In this document: piece by piece, positions 1 to 12,376 of the stretch
Layout: every line of letters begins with the position of its first letter
How positions within the stretch are numbered: the first letter of the stretch is position 1
From: Wuchereria bancrofti
Taxonomy: Eukaryota > Nematoda > Chromadorea > Rhabditida > Onchocercidae
Direction of reading: 5' to 3'
Assembly (NCBI GenBank): GCA_005281725.1
Contig: SSBO01000012.1
Location: forward strand, 6,265,177-6,329,176
DNA length: 64,000 nucleotides
The notes under the pieces: generated by a model
Seen by the model: only the letters and a program-made list of their open reading frames with translations
What the model was told of the DNA's origin: nothing
Databases searched by the model: none
Translations under genes and position numbers: made by a program

Positions 1-145
1 TCCTCTACATTCTTTTTTTTATTATTTACTGATCCTTTTCCAATTTTTTATAAGTCAAGCAGACAATTTGTGATAATTTAGCTCCAGCGAGTAGCTGAAG
101 ATGAGAAGAATGCAGAGGGCAAGAAAGCAAATCATATAATTGGAA

Positions 146-378
146 TTAAGTTGACTTGCAAAATTCCGAGTGGAGATCTTCAGTGCTTGGAATAAAGCGA
201 ACGTTCAACAGGAGTGCATCACCATCATTACTGCTTCCTGAATTATTTGCACTAAGTAAGCTGAATCCATAAAGACTAGTTCTTGTTGATGTACGATATA
301 AGCCAAAGCGCAAGTGCTTCCGAGTATTCTCTTTCCTGCTCATTGCTAAAATGTGAAAGCTAACAATTGAAGCCACTT
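146..378 (-). CDS. possible terminal exon of an unrecognised gene
   Basis: An open frame runs from a splice-acceptor-like pyrimidine tract ending in AG (378/379 boundary on the minus strand) to a stop at 146, giving about 77 residues. The composition is ordinary for a soluble protein, with a Ser/Asn-rich middle and no membrane segment. I do not recognise a family. No convincing upstream exon was found to the right, so it may be a chance frame beside a good acceptor. Only the acceptor quality and the uninterrupted frame support it. Confidence 0.3.
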
Positions 379-1362
379 CTGTAACAAAAAGAGGTCATTT
401 GAATTTCAACCAGCAGTTTACCATTAATCTAGCAGTCTTTAACACTGTGAGATTATAAAAGCTTAAACAAACTTGATACTGCTGTAACGTAAATATATGA
501 ATCAAAGGAGGGAGGATGCGAAAAGAGGCATCGCAACAGTAAACGTTTGTTTGTCACTGTGCTGTAATGCATAGATTGAAAGAATGACATCTTGTTTATA
601 GACCATATATGGGATCATCCTGAAGCATAACATTATTGCTCTACAAAACTAATACCATTTACATTATTTCCCGTTTGCCAAAATTTGATTAATTCATTTC
701 TACTGGCAGGATTAGATAAGGGGTCGGGCTTTATCATTTAATTGCTACGTAGTGAACGTTTCTCTTATTATTATATCTCTTATACTGTATATTTACACCA
801 CTACCAATATCTACGACTTAACTCCAAGGATCGTAAAATATATTTCGTGATGTGAACCCTATGTCTACATAGCTATTGAGTTCCTGACATGCAAGTGAAG
901 ATAAGGATGGAACAGTGTTATCATTATGAGTTTATATTCCATCATTTCTTCTGTCATCTCGTATTTCCAAGAAATTAAAAGCAGCTGGCGTATTAAATAA
1001 TGTGACATTCAATAAATTACAGCCTATCTGCCACTTTCCAAAGAAGATGCTCTCTTCTTTTTTAATTGCATTATTAAATGTAAGAAAAAAGGTCCTAAAA
1101 TTAGTATAAAACGAAAGTTGAGAAGATAACTGGTTTTTTTCTTTTGATTTCTTCTAACTTTAATCGATTTGCTACTTGCTTCGATATAAAGGATGACTGT
1201 AAGTCAACGTTAAATAAATCTAACACTTTTTTTTGAAACTTCCTTGTCTTGTTAATACGTTAGTCGAGTCGTTGAATTAGTTATAACTGTTGAATTAGTT
1301 TCCTCTTTGTTTGATCCAGCAGTATAATATAGTACAGCATTGTAAACATAAATGTTAATTAT

Positions 1363-1404
1363 AACTGTAGCAGAAGAAACATTTATGTTTCTTCTGCTAC
1401 AGTT
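1363..1404. repeat. perfect 42-base palindrome
   Basis: The arm 1363-1382 is followed after two bases by its exact reverse complement at 1385-1404, giving a 20-base-pair stem and a 2-base loop. Pairing ends abruptly on the outer side (1362/1405 do not pair). The arms contain the purine run agaagaaa and its complement. No surrounding gene explains it. Confidence 0.9.
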
Positions 1405-1760
1405 GTTTGTTGCAAGTTCTGCTCGAAGACAACGTAAGATAAGCCCGACATTCGTTATCCCAATAGCCCTTGTTTCAAAGTGCACATGTCTTTTATTCTT
1501 CCTTTTATTCTCATAATCTTTAATAATTTTCTTTGAATTTGTAGTTGATGCAGAACCACTTAATTTGGGTTGTTCCATTGTGGTTAAGGCTGAAGTTTTT
1601 CCCTTATTGGAGTATGTTTTAGCTTAAATTCTATTAATTCTCCTACAATTGTTGGGATTTGGTTATTGACCATGATTCTTTCTTCTTTTCTTGATAAATT
1701 TTTCACTTTTCTTTCCATTCTGATAATTAATCTTATGTTCAAGGAGTAAGCTATAACCAG

Positions 1761-1812
1761 CTTTGTTTACATAGCTATCTTTGTATCCAGTAGGATTATG
1801 TTACAATATGCC
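1761..1812 (+). repeat. dispersed repeat copy, possibly LTR-derived
   Basis: The first 28 bases match 62795-62822 at 26 of 28 positions in the same orientation, and weaker similarity continues for about 25 bases. It starts near a TGTT, as LTRs do. It lies about 0.5 kb from a decayed BEL/Pao Gag on the opposite strand, so an LTR origin is only a suggestion. Confidence 0.5.
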
Positions 1813-2239
1813 TTTGTAAATTACTCAATAATAAGTAATAAGAATTCATTGTCCAGGTCTTCTCCATTTTGCTTCTACGCGATTACTTACTTGTCCACGC
1901 TGTACGGGAAGTCTTCATTTCGACATCTTCATAACTCTCTTAAACTGCAACTCAGTCGGTAATGAGTTCATTACCAATTCTCATTCAAAATTCGAAACAA
2001 TTTCTTTGAGTTATTAATATTCGTCTATTGACTAATAATTGTCATAAATATTACCAACAATCTTCCATGAACCTTTACAGCAATTCCTGCCTGTGAAATA
2101 TCAAATTGCTCAAATCAAATAACTTCCAAGACGTTAAATGCTGGTGAGTTAGAGATATGGTTTCTTCTGTGGTATATCGCGGGTATGACTTCAACCTTTA
2201 TCATTTGATTTTTCATAATACGAAGAATTTGGCTTCTAG

Positions 2240-3303
2240 TGATGTCTTCGTTTCGTTGTGCTAGTTCTATCAGAAATTTTTCTTACCTTATCCATCGTCC
2301 AGTTTTCTTGTTCTTTCTTCAGTTGGTATATTTTATCTAATATAAACGCCAGCAATTTACTATCAGTAATAATTTCTGTACGTGAATGCTCTGAATTTCC
2401 ACATATTTTGTCACAAATTTCATTCCATTGTCTTAGTAGTTATTTTCCACTCTCGACCGTTTTTTTTTTTGACTGAATGCAATTCACTGTATAATGCTTT
2501 TTTATAACAAAGGATTTGCCATATTTTTCCTTCAAGACCTTACTTATAACATTGTAATTCCCAGGTAAGATATTTCATAGTTTAGTAGAGTCTCTCTTTG
2601 AGACAAGACATCAAATAATTCAATTTTTGGATGTCTGGGATATTTTGAAGATGAATTACACTTTAAAACTGCTTTCTCCATAATTTTATATTACCATTAA
2701 ACATCGGTAGTTAGGGCAAATTCACTGTTGAGTGATGTACTTTTGCTGGTAAGCAAGTCTCTCTTTTTATTTTGGTTTAGGATTAGATTACTAGGTCGGA
2801 GTCCTTCTTGTACTTGGTTAAAGTTATAAAAATTTCTTTACCTTCGTTTATTAGGCTTAAAATACGCTTTTGCCCTCGACCATTTATGTGCATTTGTCTT
2901 CCTTCTTGAAGTTGAGACGTGTTAGATATATTCCATCCACTTCGCAATTTCGAGGGTGCGAAAGTACAGCTTGAGGTGCATTAACTCCCCTTAATTCTTT
3001 TTCTGGCCTCGTGCTGTTGGCAACTTTCTTCTTTGTCAACACTTGTTCTAATGGTGTTAGATCCATCCCATTGACTTCATCGAGAATTTTTAGTTTCTCT
3101 TTTGTCGTTTGTGCACTTTTGATTATAGTAACAGACAATCCCGACTCGTAGCACCAAAATATTTGTAGAGAATTTCTTAGTTCGGGAGATTTGACAGTGT
3201 CAAAATTTCGGTAAGAGTCAACAGTCATCTTTAGGTGAAGCTCCTTTATTCTTTGATCTTGGAGTAAATTGTTTCGACACAATTCGACAATGTAAAACAA
3301 CAC
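2240..3303 (-). mobile_element. decayed BEL/Pao-type Gag remnant
   Basis: Read on the minus strand, broken frames resemble Gag of nematode BEL/Pao elements. About 2500-2560 encodes the pattern YNVISKVLKEKYGK, and about 2270-2340 encodes ILDKIYQLKKEQENWTMDK, both in the order expected for the Gag helical domain. An intact 139-residue frame at 2884-3303 lies upstream where the Gag start would be. Stops and frameshifts separate the pieces, so the copy is dead. The match is from memory of the family; a profile search would settle it. Confidence 0.55.
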
Positions 3304-6300
3304 AGGAATATTACATTCTTTTTAGGAATATAGTAGTATAACAGTTTATCACAATGAACAATATGATTATTACCGAACTGGGAGAATCATTTGATGCGTT
3401 TACATGAAGTATATATATTCCTGTCAAAATGGGAGTCAACATAAGCCATCTGCTAAGTTTCAAAGATCATCGTATGGTAATGATGTTAATGTAAACAAAA
3501 GAGAGGAAGAGACTCATGTACAATGACCACAGATGCGGGATGATTTATGAGAATTTAATCATAAACGTCAAACTGTAAACAACTTGCACATTGAATATGC
3601 TTATTAGAATAACTTTGAGGTCCGCAATATTTGAAATTCGCGGCATATAATGCCAAGTCCATTGTTCACCAACAACTGAAGTAAAGAACACAACTACTTT
3701 GCGTACGAGTAAATCAAAAAAAAGCATAATTAGAGCTATTATTTTATGCATTGCAAGCAGTACAGTGACGTTAAAACATGATACATGTAATATTTTAGTG
3801 TTTGAACCAGATAATTTTTCTTTAAATTTAAGTTATGGGGATTATGCAGTTAGTTTTAGATCTTATGTAAACAGTAAAAGTGTTTTAATAAAATTAAGGT
3901 TCAGAAATTGCTGCTAGTACCTATTTTGTAAACATTTTTACAACTTTTTTTGTCGTACATCTCATATTTTCTACTATTAACTATAATTATTATATGCAGA
4001 TTTTAGAAATGAAATAGTGTATGATATGCCTATTAAATTTTTTGAATTTTTTTTCACTTTTCTTTCCAAAATTATTTCTAAAGTTGCCACTAATCAAATT
4101 CTGAGCTTATAAAAGTTACCGGTTATAATTCTGAACAATTCAGCACTAAAAATCTTCCTAGGAATACCTATTACTAATTTTAAGGTTTCTTAGTTATGTT
4201 TATTAATTAATGCTCGTATAATTTGCTCCAAATATTTAACTTACTTTCTCTTGCTGTTTTGAGTTAGTAGGAAATTATTTCCAGTTCCTCTTAGTAATTG
4301 AACTACTAATTAGAAGGTACATATTAATGCAATTATGATAGCAATGTTTTAACAGTACTCAATTTATATGATAGCTTTGAAATAAATTTTGAAAATAAAA
4401 ACCTTCAAATAGTCTTTAAGCACATAGGCTGGAAACCATACTTTACTTATAAACTCAGGAGGTATTTTATATTTTCTGCTTTTGAAGTATTCATACTGTA
4501 TAAACTTACAAAAAATGTTTTTGTAGTGATTTGAAATCTTACTAAATTTAAAAAGTTTTCTAATATTAGAAACAAATTAAATCATCATTTCATTCTTACG
4601 TTTTTTTCCATACTGGCATTAAGATTATATATCGACATCTAGGATATATCTTCGGCACACGAATTAATATCAATTACAAGGACGGAATTTTTTCCCAACC
4701 TCGATTTTGAATGGCATAACAATTATCTTTTCATCTTCTATGCAAAATAGAGTGATTATACATCAAAAATCTCTTAAGAATGTTCGAAATTTGAATTTCT
4801 GCCTTCTTTATGCTATATCTATATAACATTTTGGAGAATTATAACTTATACTTTTATCATACTAAGCTAGAATTATTATTTGTTGCTAACTTAATTCTAG
4901 AGAATGAAACATTACACGCATTTTCGCTGCTTTTTGAAGCACTGTAACCCTTTTTTTGTACGAATATTCAGAGCAAGGGGCAAAGTACTGCAAACTATAA
5001 TACAGAAGCATAATTAGTACAATATAGCTTATGATTAGCAGAGATTATTCATGGAATCATTTTAGTACCATTCTGTTTCACTTTTCGTATTCTATGAAAT
5101 ACACCATAAGATCGTGAATGTGCATTCAAAATGATGTTAAACAATTCGGGAATTTAGTGGTAGAATATGACGTAATGTTGACGTTAATATTGCAGTCCAT
5201 GAATTGCTCAAAATCGAAATGTTAAAAAAAAATCCAAAGTGTGATTTATAAAGTTACATCTTCCCTATAATATATTATAAACCATTTGTTTTCTCATTTT
5301 TTATTTTTTCACTTTTTTGTACTTTTTTTTTTCATTTATTAACTCTAGTGCAGACTGATATAAATTCAAAATTCTTCAATACCTACAAGATAAAGCAAAA
5401 ACTTCAAATATTTTCATTTATTTTAAGTATCGAAGTACCTAAATATTCGCTTTGCTTAAAGGACTGTATTTCAACAAAATTGTATGTCCTTGCATATACT
5501 GATAATTTGTATTTACTTCCTTAAAAATTAAATCTGATTTTGTCATTATATTAGTGCTTTTAGCCTCCGAACGTTAACAACCAAATTATAAGCTTTTGTG
5601 TGTCAGTACCTTGATGAACGAATGTATTTTGTAATTTTAATCTAATTAATTTATATATCCTTATTTTTTTCGCTAGATGTAATTTTCTCTATTTCTCGGA
5701 ATTGGAAATGTTCATGAAGTAATTTAATCCTAAAAGTTTTACCGCTGGTTCTGTGAAATAGGTAGTTTTCCGAAATTCTGCTGTGGTCTTTTTATTCTTA
5801 AACTTTGGAAATTAACTTATATCAAGCATCCCATGAATTTTTGTTAAGTGCGATTAACTTTATAGGTACTTTTTCATCTGTCATATAATAGCTGCTGTTT
5901 AAAAACTCTTCTTATCATTTTCGGTCCTTTCGATGCTACTATTTTTTATCATTTTAAGGAAAATTTGCAGATTCAACAAAAAATTTTCACACTTTCCTGT
6001 AAAATTCGGTTAGGCTTATTATGTTCTTGACTCGTTTATCTTTATCCTTAAGCTACTTTTTCTTCCTCTTAATAGAATGCCCAGTTGCTTGCTTATTTTC
6101 TTATTTCGCTTCGGTTATCATTTTTAAAATTTTCTAAATAGCAGTTTTATAAAATTCTAATTTCTGCGAGATTAGAAATAGTTTCAGTAATTTATAAGCA
6201 GATTTTACTACTTTCAGACGAGTGCAAAATTTAATTGCAGTAAAGTTTTGAATGAAAGCTTTTTCATCTCATTTTATTCTATGATTTAACTTCTTTTTTT

Positions 6301-6473
6301 ATTTTTATCAAGTACTGATAGGGAAATATACCCATGTTCAACTAAAATCTTAAAATTTGTGGACGTATTTCATAGTTTTCATGTTCCGTCTATAAATAAA
6401 TTTAATTAATGTTTCAGAAATAACGGTTTCATTGTGGAAGGGTGCATAGGTATCAGATTGGATAGCACGTATT
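3304..6473. other. AT-rich intergenic region
   Basis: No gene, RNA gene or repeat array could be supported over about 3.2 kb. Open frames are short, AT-driven and lack paired splice sites. It presumably includes the promoter of the claudin-like gene that begins at 6474. Confidence 0.6.
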
Positions 6474-8718
6474 ATGACATCATCTTCAAACGTGTTTGGC
6501 GAGAAAGCCTCAATTTTCGTTTCTATTATTGCAACGTTTATTGGCTTGTCATTAAGCATTACTGCTATACTGCTACCATCATGGCAGGTACTAATTGAGA
6601 AGATAAATCGTTTAGATCGAAATATATTTTGTTGGAAACTATTATATTATCACGATATGCTTGCTTAAAATTTGCTTTTAGATTTAGGAATCGTTTTATT
6701 TTCATATTTTTAAAATGTGACATTATTATCTTGCCGTTTACTTTATTTTGAGCTTAGGTGGTAAATTTGCGGGAATATAATTCGATTCACGAGCATGGTC
6801 TGTGGTTGGACTGTAGAAGACATAGCAGAGATAGTAATGCCAACGTACTTCTCAGAAGGTTTTATCTTAAGTCTTTTATCATCTTTTTCTCCAGAAAAAA
6901 ATTTAAGTCAAGCTTAATTTAACTTAAGCGTAATAACATAATTATTTTTTTAAAAAATATTTTTATAAAATTTAAAAATTTCTTGCGATTCTTTGTCTTT
7001 TATAGTTATTTTGTAATTGATATTGTTCATAATTGATGTTAGGTTGAATGACATTTTGATGACGAAAGAAAATTACTGAGTGGCCATCATTTTTAGGTAC
7101 ACAACAAATACGGAACCTTTGAACTGTGTTTATAAATTTGACTACGACAAATATTCAGGCACTTTTGACTTGGAAGACGATAATAGTCCTGTTGGAGAAG
7201 TAAACAGGCACAAATTTTATGGTTCGCTCGTCTTTATGTTCTTTACCATTGTCTAGCTAATTATAACAATCTCAAAAGAAAACTGGAAATTTTCAACGCT
7301 TTCTCAAAAACTCATGCAAATGCAGAAACTAAAGTTTGGACTGATCAAAAATTTTACAAATTTAAAATAACTTCTTTGATAACGTTAATCAAAAAGTGAT
7401 AAATTCACAAGAACTAAAAATTAAAGCAAAATATAATGTTGTGTGATTTTGAGTGCTTCTGTTGAGAATTTAAGAAACTTTGAAAATCAATATTAGTAAG
7501 CTTAAATGCAAAAGGTTAGGAGTTAAACTTTCTTTATCTCCTTACTATAGATGATTATTTATTACAGGTTGGCATACAGCAACTTTAATTTTATTAGCAC
7601 TGGCATTGTTGACGTCGTTTTTATCTGTGTGTCTAGGTTTGTCTGCGTGTTGTTACAGTTCACTGGCGCTGATCGTCACGGGTGTAACTCTAATGACAAG
7701 TTATTTTTACATTATTTATACATCTTTTCTAGTAGACTTTTGCAGTGGAATAACATTTTAAGGTCTAATTTTGTTGGTAAGCAATTTTTCGTTCAGTGAA
7801 GAAAAATATTTCTTTCAGCATTTTTGTCTGTAATAGCTGAAGGACTATTCTTTTTCTATTCACATCGTGCCGACGTTCGCTTTATCAAGGGTATCGTCAG
7901 TACATACGAGGTTTTAAAACACTTTTCATATAATAATTTCGGTATATTCCGGTAATTTTTATTTTTTCTACTATTCCAGGCTATCTTAAGCAATGTGCTT
8001 TACTTGTTGAGCTGGTCATTGACGTTGATATGGCTTTGAATATAATACAGATACACTTGCATCATGATATCAGCATAAACAGCATTATTTTCAGCAACGA
8101 GTTGGCTTGGCATTTTTTCTGCAGATGGCCGCATGTGCATGTCATTTTCTTGCATTTCTCGTTTCACTGGTATTTGTATATTTTGCATGGACTGGTAAAA
8201 GCGATGCTAGCGATCGATATAGTTTTAATCGAGGCTCAAAGTTAAATGTAGCAAGTATGGGAAGGTCTGCATCTGAAAACATTTCTCACACTGTTTTTTG
8301 AGCACAAAGTCATTTCTTTTAGGTATCGTTTATGGTATAGCACAAATATTCTCCTGTGAATTATCTGTTAAACTTTTCCATTTTCAGATCTGAAGGACAA
8401 AGAAATGTTTCATTCATTAAAAAGTTCAAAAGCAAAACTACACAGCTTTTTGATGAAAAGACCTTTACGAATTATTTTTTATAAAGCATTTGTCGCAGTT
8501 TCAAAGTATTACTTGTTTACAGATCATTGGAATTTGAACCACAAATGATATATCAGCAAAATGTGGCATCCACTGGAATTCGCCCACCTCATTATATGAA
8601 ACATCAAGAACAGTACGACAAAAATATCGCTGGAAGTACTCCTGAGTTAGGGACAAGACAGTTATCTGCCGAATTTTTTGGACAAAAAGTAAGACGAAAA
8701 AGTGAAACCTGTGTTTAA
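6474..8718 (+). CDS. claudin-like four-pass membrane protein, copy 1
   Basis: Model of seven exons: 6474-6587, 6758-6858, 7097-7221, 7568-7699, 7819-7910, 8095-8240, 8523-8718, about 301 residues. Four hydrophobic segments fit a tetraspan: one before the PSWQ of exon 1, two around a short loop in exons 4-5, and one in exon 6. The first outer loop carries GLWLDC (residues 52-57) and a second cysteine at 82 in NCVYKFDY, matching the W-GLW-C-C signature of the claudin/PMP22 superfamily. Nematodes have a family of such Clc-like proteins acting at epithelial junctions or as channel regulators; the role here is inferred. The tail has no recognised domain. The last splice is uncertain: a small exon near 8388 could be included. 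It pairs with the downstream copy at 12377, with similar loop residues and exon lengths. Confidence 0.8.
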
Positions 8719-10515
8719 CTTTTAACTAGCTCCTTTGTAAAACTCAGAATGTTTTATGCGTAAATTGATTTGCTGGAAATATAATTTATTTAACTGAATA
8801 TGAAGTCTCTACTAATTTCAACCCTAAATTCCGATTTTGCGGTTTCAGTAATTTGATCAAAATAATCCATCTAAGAAGCGAAAAAAAGTAGAAAAATAAT
8901 TGTGGTTATTAATTTTCTCCACTTATTTTTCCATAAAAATTCTTTGCATTGTATTCTTGTTTAGATTGCTCAATAGATTTTAAAAAGGGCATGAATCAGC
9001 CACTTTTTGTATAGTTCAATTTTGTAAATTTTTAGTTAATTCATAAATTTCCATTGTATTTCAGCACCTGTTCTCCAGATTAAACATAAGATTTTGTTGT
9101 ACTGATTTGATAGACCAGCGCTTCTAAGCTAAACTTTATAAATCTGCCGCTAATTTTACTCATAGTAATTAAAAGTTTGTTTAAGTGAATGATTACAACT
9201 TTAACTGTTTACAATACAGTTCATTCTCATAAATGCCCAAGTTCCATCTTTTTTTTTTTTTGTAAAAAATTTTCAGTAAATTGAGTGAATTTTGCAATCC
9301 ACATTTTTTTAATCAATCTGTATTTTCTTCTAACTTATTTTTTAAGTGTCTTGAATTTTATTTGGAAAACTATTAACCAAGAGCCTCCCAATCTGCTGAA
9401 GTTCTCCAGGGCCGCTTTTAATAGATTTATCAAAATGAAATTCAAAAATTTTTTAAGTTAATGTATCAGAATACGACTTGTATGATAATTCACATTACCT
9501 CGTTTTTCGTAAGTTCTTATGAGTGTTTCATCATGGCTTTATGTATCTTTTAACATCTCTTTATTTTCATTTGCAATCACATCATTTATTCAACTTTTCT
9601 ACTTTTATTTTTCACATTTTTTATATTATGTAGTAATTTGACCATCAGTTATTTCATCCTTCTTTAACTCAGTAGTTTTACTTTGTTAACTTTTGCTTTT
9701 CACATCCTTGAAAAAATTATGACGATTTCCAAAAAAGATCATGAAAGTCTGTGAATTCACTTTTTTGACTGATTTAAAAATTCAACAGACCAATCGCTAT
9801 TTCCAAAGTAAATTGTTTTAATGTCTATCATTATAATTGTGATTCTGTTGACCCAATGAATGAAGAAATCAGAATTCATAAGTTTGTTGAAGGACTATGA
9901 ATTCCGCTAATTCTGAATGACGTTACATAAATATTTGTCTAATTTTGATCCATTTTTTAGTTAGTAAAATTGCCAGCTTCTAAAACACTATTTCCAGCCT
10001 TTTTTAATTTTAATGGCCGACACCACAAGATTATTGAAGTACATCAAATGTGCGATTACAATGATAATAAATATATTGAATAATCAAGTGTGCTACTGAA
10101 CATTATATTTTTAAATCGGATTTCAGTGCCTTATATGATTCATTTGTGACGTTTCCTTAGTGACTAATTTTGTAAAAAAGTGACTTGAGATTGATCAGTT
10201 TTCTTGTTGATAATTTGAACCGTGCTTTTAAAGCTTTCAATAAAAATTCATATCAAATTCGGTACAGTGCGGAATGTTTGAAAGGAATGCACACCTCAAT
10301 GTTGCGTTTACCTGAAATAATAGTACTGGCTGACTGATATTAGCTTTTCATCAGTGAAGCTTATTGCAGGCGTTTGTTTTTCGGAAAATAATAGTGCGAA
10401 CTCATGATCGAAATAAATGATAATTGAAAGTGGTTAGTAATATTAGAGATAGAAAAACTTGAAATATCGGAAGATCTCATGGCTTCAGATTGGATTTCCC
10501 AAGCACTTCATAGGT
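8719..10515. other. intergenic region
   Basis: AT-rich, with poly-T runs (for example around 9250). No supported gene on either strand. It separates the 3' end of the first claudin-like gene from the 3' end of the small minus-strand gene. Confidence 0.6.
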
Positions 10516-11031
10516 TCACTGATAAATATTCTTAAATATGTTTGACTGTGTATGGTTTGAGTAATTAGTTCTTATAAGTGTCGCTTTTATTAATACCTTT
10601 TGATCTTCTAATCCCATTCTTCTGGTTACTTTTTCGAAGGTTATTAAGATTCTCCACCAAAACCATTCAATTCCGTTTGATATAGCTACTGTGGGCATCA
10701 TATCACATTCCAGTAAGCAGTACTATGCTTCCCAAAAAATCTATTTTTCTGTGTGCCCATTGCGTGATTAGATGGTTTCTCAGGAGTGTTTTTCACTTTT
10801 GAGGAAAAACAAAGGAACCAGCACGAGTCCATGAATCACTGAATTCATCGCTTTCAATATATGGATAACATTTAATTTTCCATGAGCATGAAATTTTGAA
10901 AAACGCCCAAATGATGACTGAGGATCTGCGATAGGATGACCTTCACCATCAACATGATTGAGACCAGTTTTCAAAACCATTAGACGGGGGCCACGATCAC
11001 CATATTGGCCTTTCTTTTCGAGGGCAGACAT
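10516..11031 (-). CDS. small unrecognised protein, possibly membrane-associated
   Basis: Exon 1 runs from ATG at 11031 to 10797 and ends in phase 1 at a GTGAAA donor. Exon 2 (10688-10597) begins after a good CAG acceptor and joins in frame. The reading frame ends at a TGA at 10516-10518, reached either by a further splice (about 108 residues) or by reading through the 78-base intron, which contains no in-frame stop (about 134 residues). The N-terminal half is polar (MSALEKKGQYGDRGPR), followed by an aliphatic stretch around HGLVLVPLFF and a Trp-rich segment EWFWWRILITFEKV, suggesting one or two membrane contacts. I do not recognise the family. It lies between the two claudin-like genes on the opposite strand. 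Confidence 0.5.
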
Positions 11032-12376
11032 ACAGTATAGTATTACCCTTGTACCTTCATTTATTTCTTTGTTTCACGTTATGCATGGAACTCTTATAGT
11101 TTGCATATTTATATAATTGGAAGAGGGAAATTAGAGCAATGGAACAGAAACAGAATATAAGTAGATGTGAATTTTTAGACTTTTGGTTGATGCTTATGCA
11201 AAAGATTTCTCTTTTCATATCTTGAAATTTCTCTTTCCATCCTTAAATACGTGATGTTAATTCATATATTTTGAAAAGTTGAAATAGCTAAACTTCAAAT
11301 TTGAATTCCAAGTGGCCACTACTATGAATGTCTACCAGTTTTATAAAAATTTAAAACCGATTCTTCCAAGGACACTGGCGTTTTAGTCGTTTAGATGAAT
11401 GAGAATCGCTGTATCTCATGATCTCTCATTCGCTAAAATTCTCGCTGTTCCCTATCATGTTTCAATCTTTGTGCAAAGCGTTTATGACCAAACACTGGAC
11501 ACAAGCACATACATAAATAGATGCATACATATAAACATACCTAGCTGGACATAGGTCACACCTACACAGCGAGCCGGGCGATCGATTTCAGATGCGATAA
11601 CAAGAACCACCAATGTATGAATTATTTCCTACTGAAAGTGTAGATGGCAGTCATCACTATGATTATTACCGATCCATTGTTCGCTGTGGAAGCAGTATCT
11701 TAATCAAACTTTCGTTACTTCCCCATTACGAATCAATTTCCTTCTGTTTCCTTAGAACAATTTTTGAAGTAATCAGTTCAATTTCTGTTCTGTGAAACGA
11801 AAATATTGTGACTTACAATCATAATGTTCGTTTTTTGAGCATATTTGTTTTAAGCCTTTCTAAATTCCTTTTAAATTATGGTCTATTTACTGAGTTATTA
11901 ATTTCACATTTTTTCCTTAGTCTGCAAACTACCTAGTCCTTCCAAGGCCATTTATTTTTACATGAATTTGCGAGTTGATTTTCATTGTACTAATGATTTC
12001 TTAATTGCTTGAAACAAACATCATCCTTACTACTGTATAAATGAATGAAGGATATAAAAGTAGGGATTATTCCGAGATCATTTCCGTTGCAGGTATTTCG
12101 GTATCATATTTTATAATAATTTAGATGATTATTGCAATAGAAGCTTGATTCTATTTCCTATTAAAGTTGCTGCTTGAGCTTCTTAGTTTTGTTGGTGACA
12201 AAAGATTGATGGTTGCCTTTTCGATTTCCAATATCATTTCAAATAACAGGAGAAACAATTTTACGTCCTGCACCTTATATATATTCCTTACAATTAAGGT
12301 AATTATCAGCTGTAGTTTCTTTAGATACAAAAGAAGAAAGCGATGAGCTAGCAAAAATTCAAACTACAGTCAATCA
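11032..12376. other. intergenic region between two divergent starts
   Basis: No supported gene. It should hold the promoters of the minus-strand small gene (start 11031) and the plus-strand claudin-like gene (start 12377). An acceptor-like CTACAG lies a few bases before the latter ATG, a possible trans-splice site. Confidence 0.5.

Larger units (their letters stand above)
379..2239. other. non-coding stretch
   Basis: AT-rich DNA with no supported gene. It holds the perfect palindrome at 1363-1404 and a dispersed-repeat copy at 1761-1812. A 108-residue minus-strand frame at 1252-1578 reads through the palindrome and has no splice or family support. Confidence 0.6.

Noticed and set aside
7979..8037. 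Extra claudin exon starting AILSNVLYLL
   Set aside because: It has a good acceptor, but including it breaks the frame into TM4. Skipping to 8095 keeps the phase and matches the paralog.
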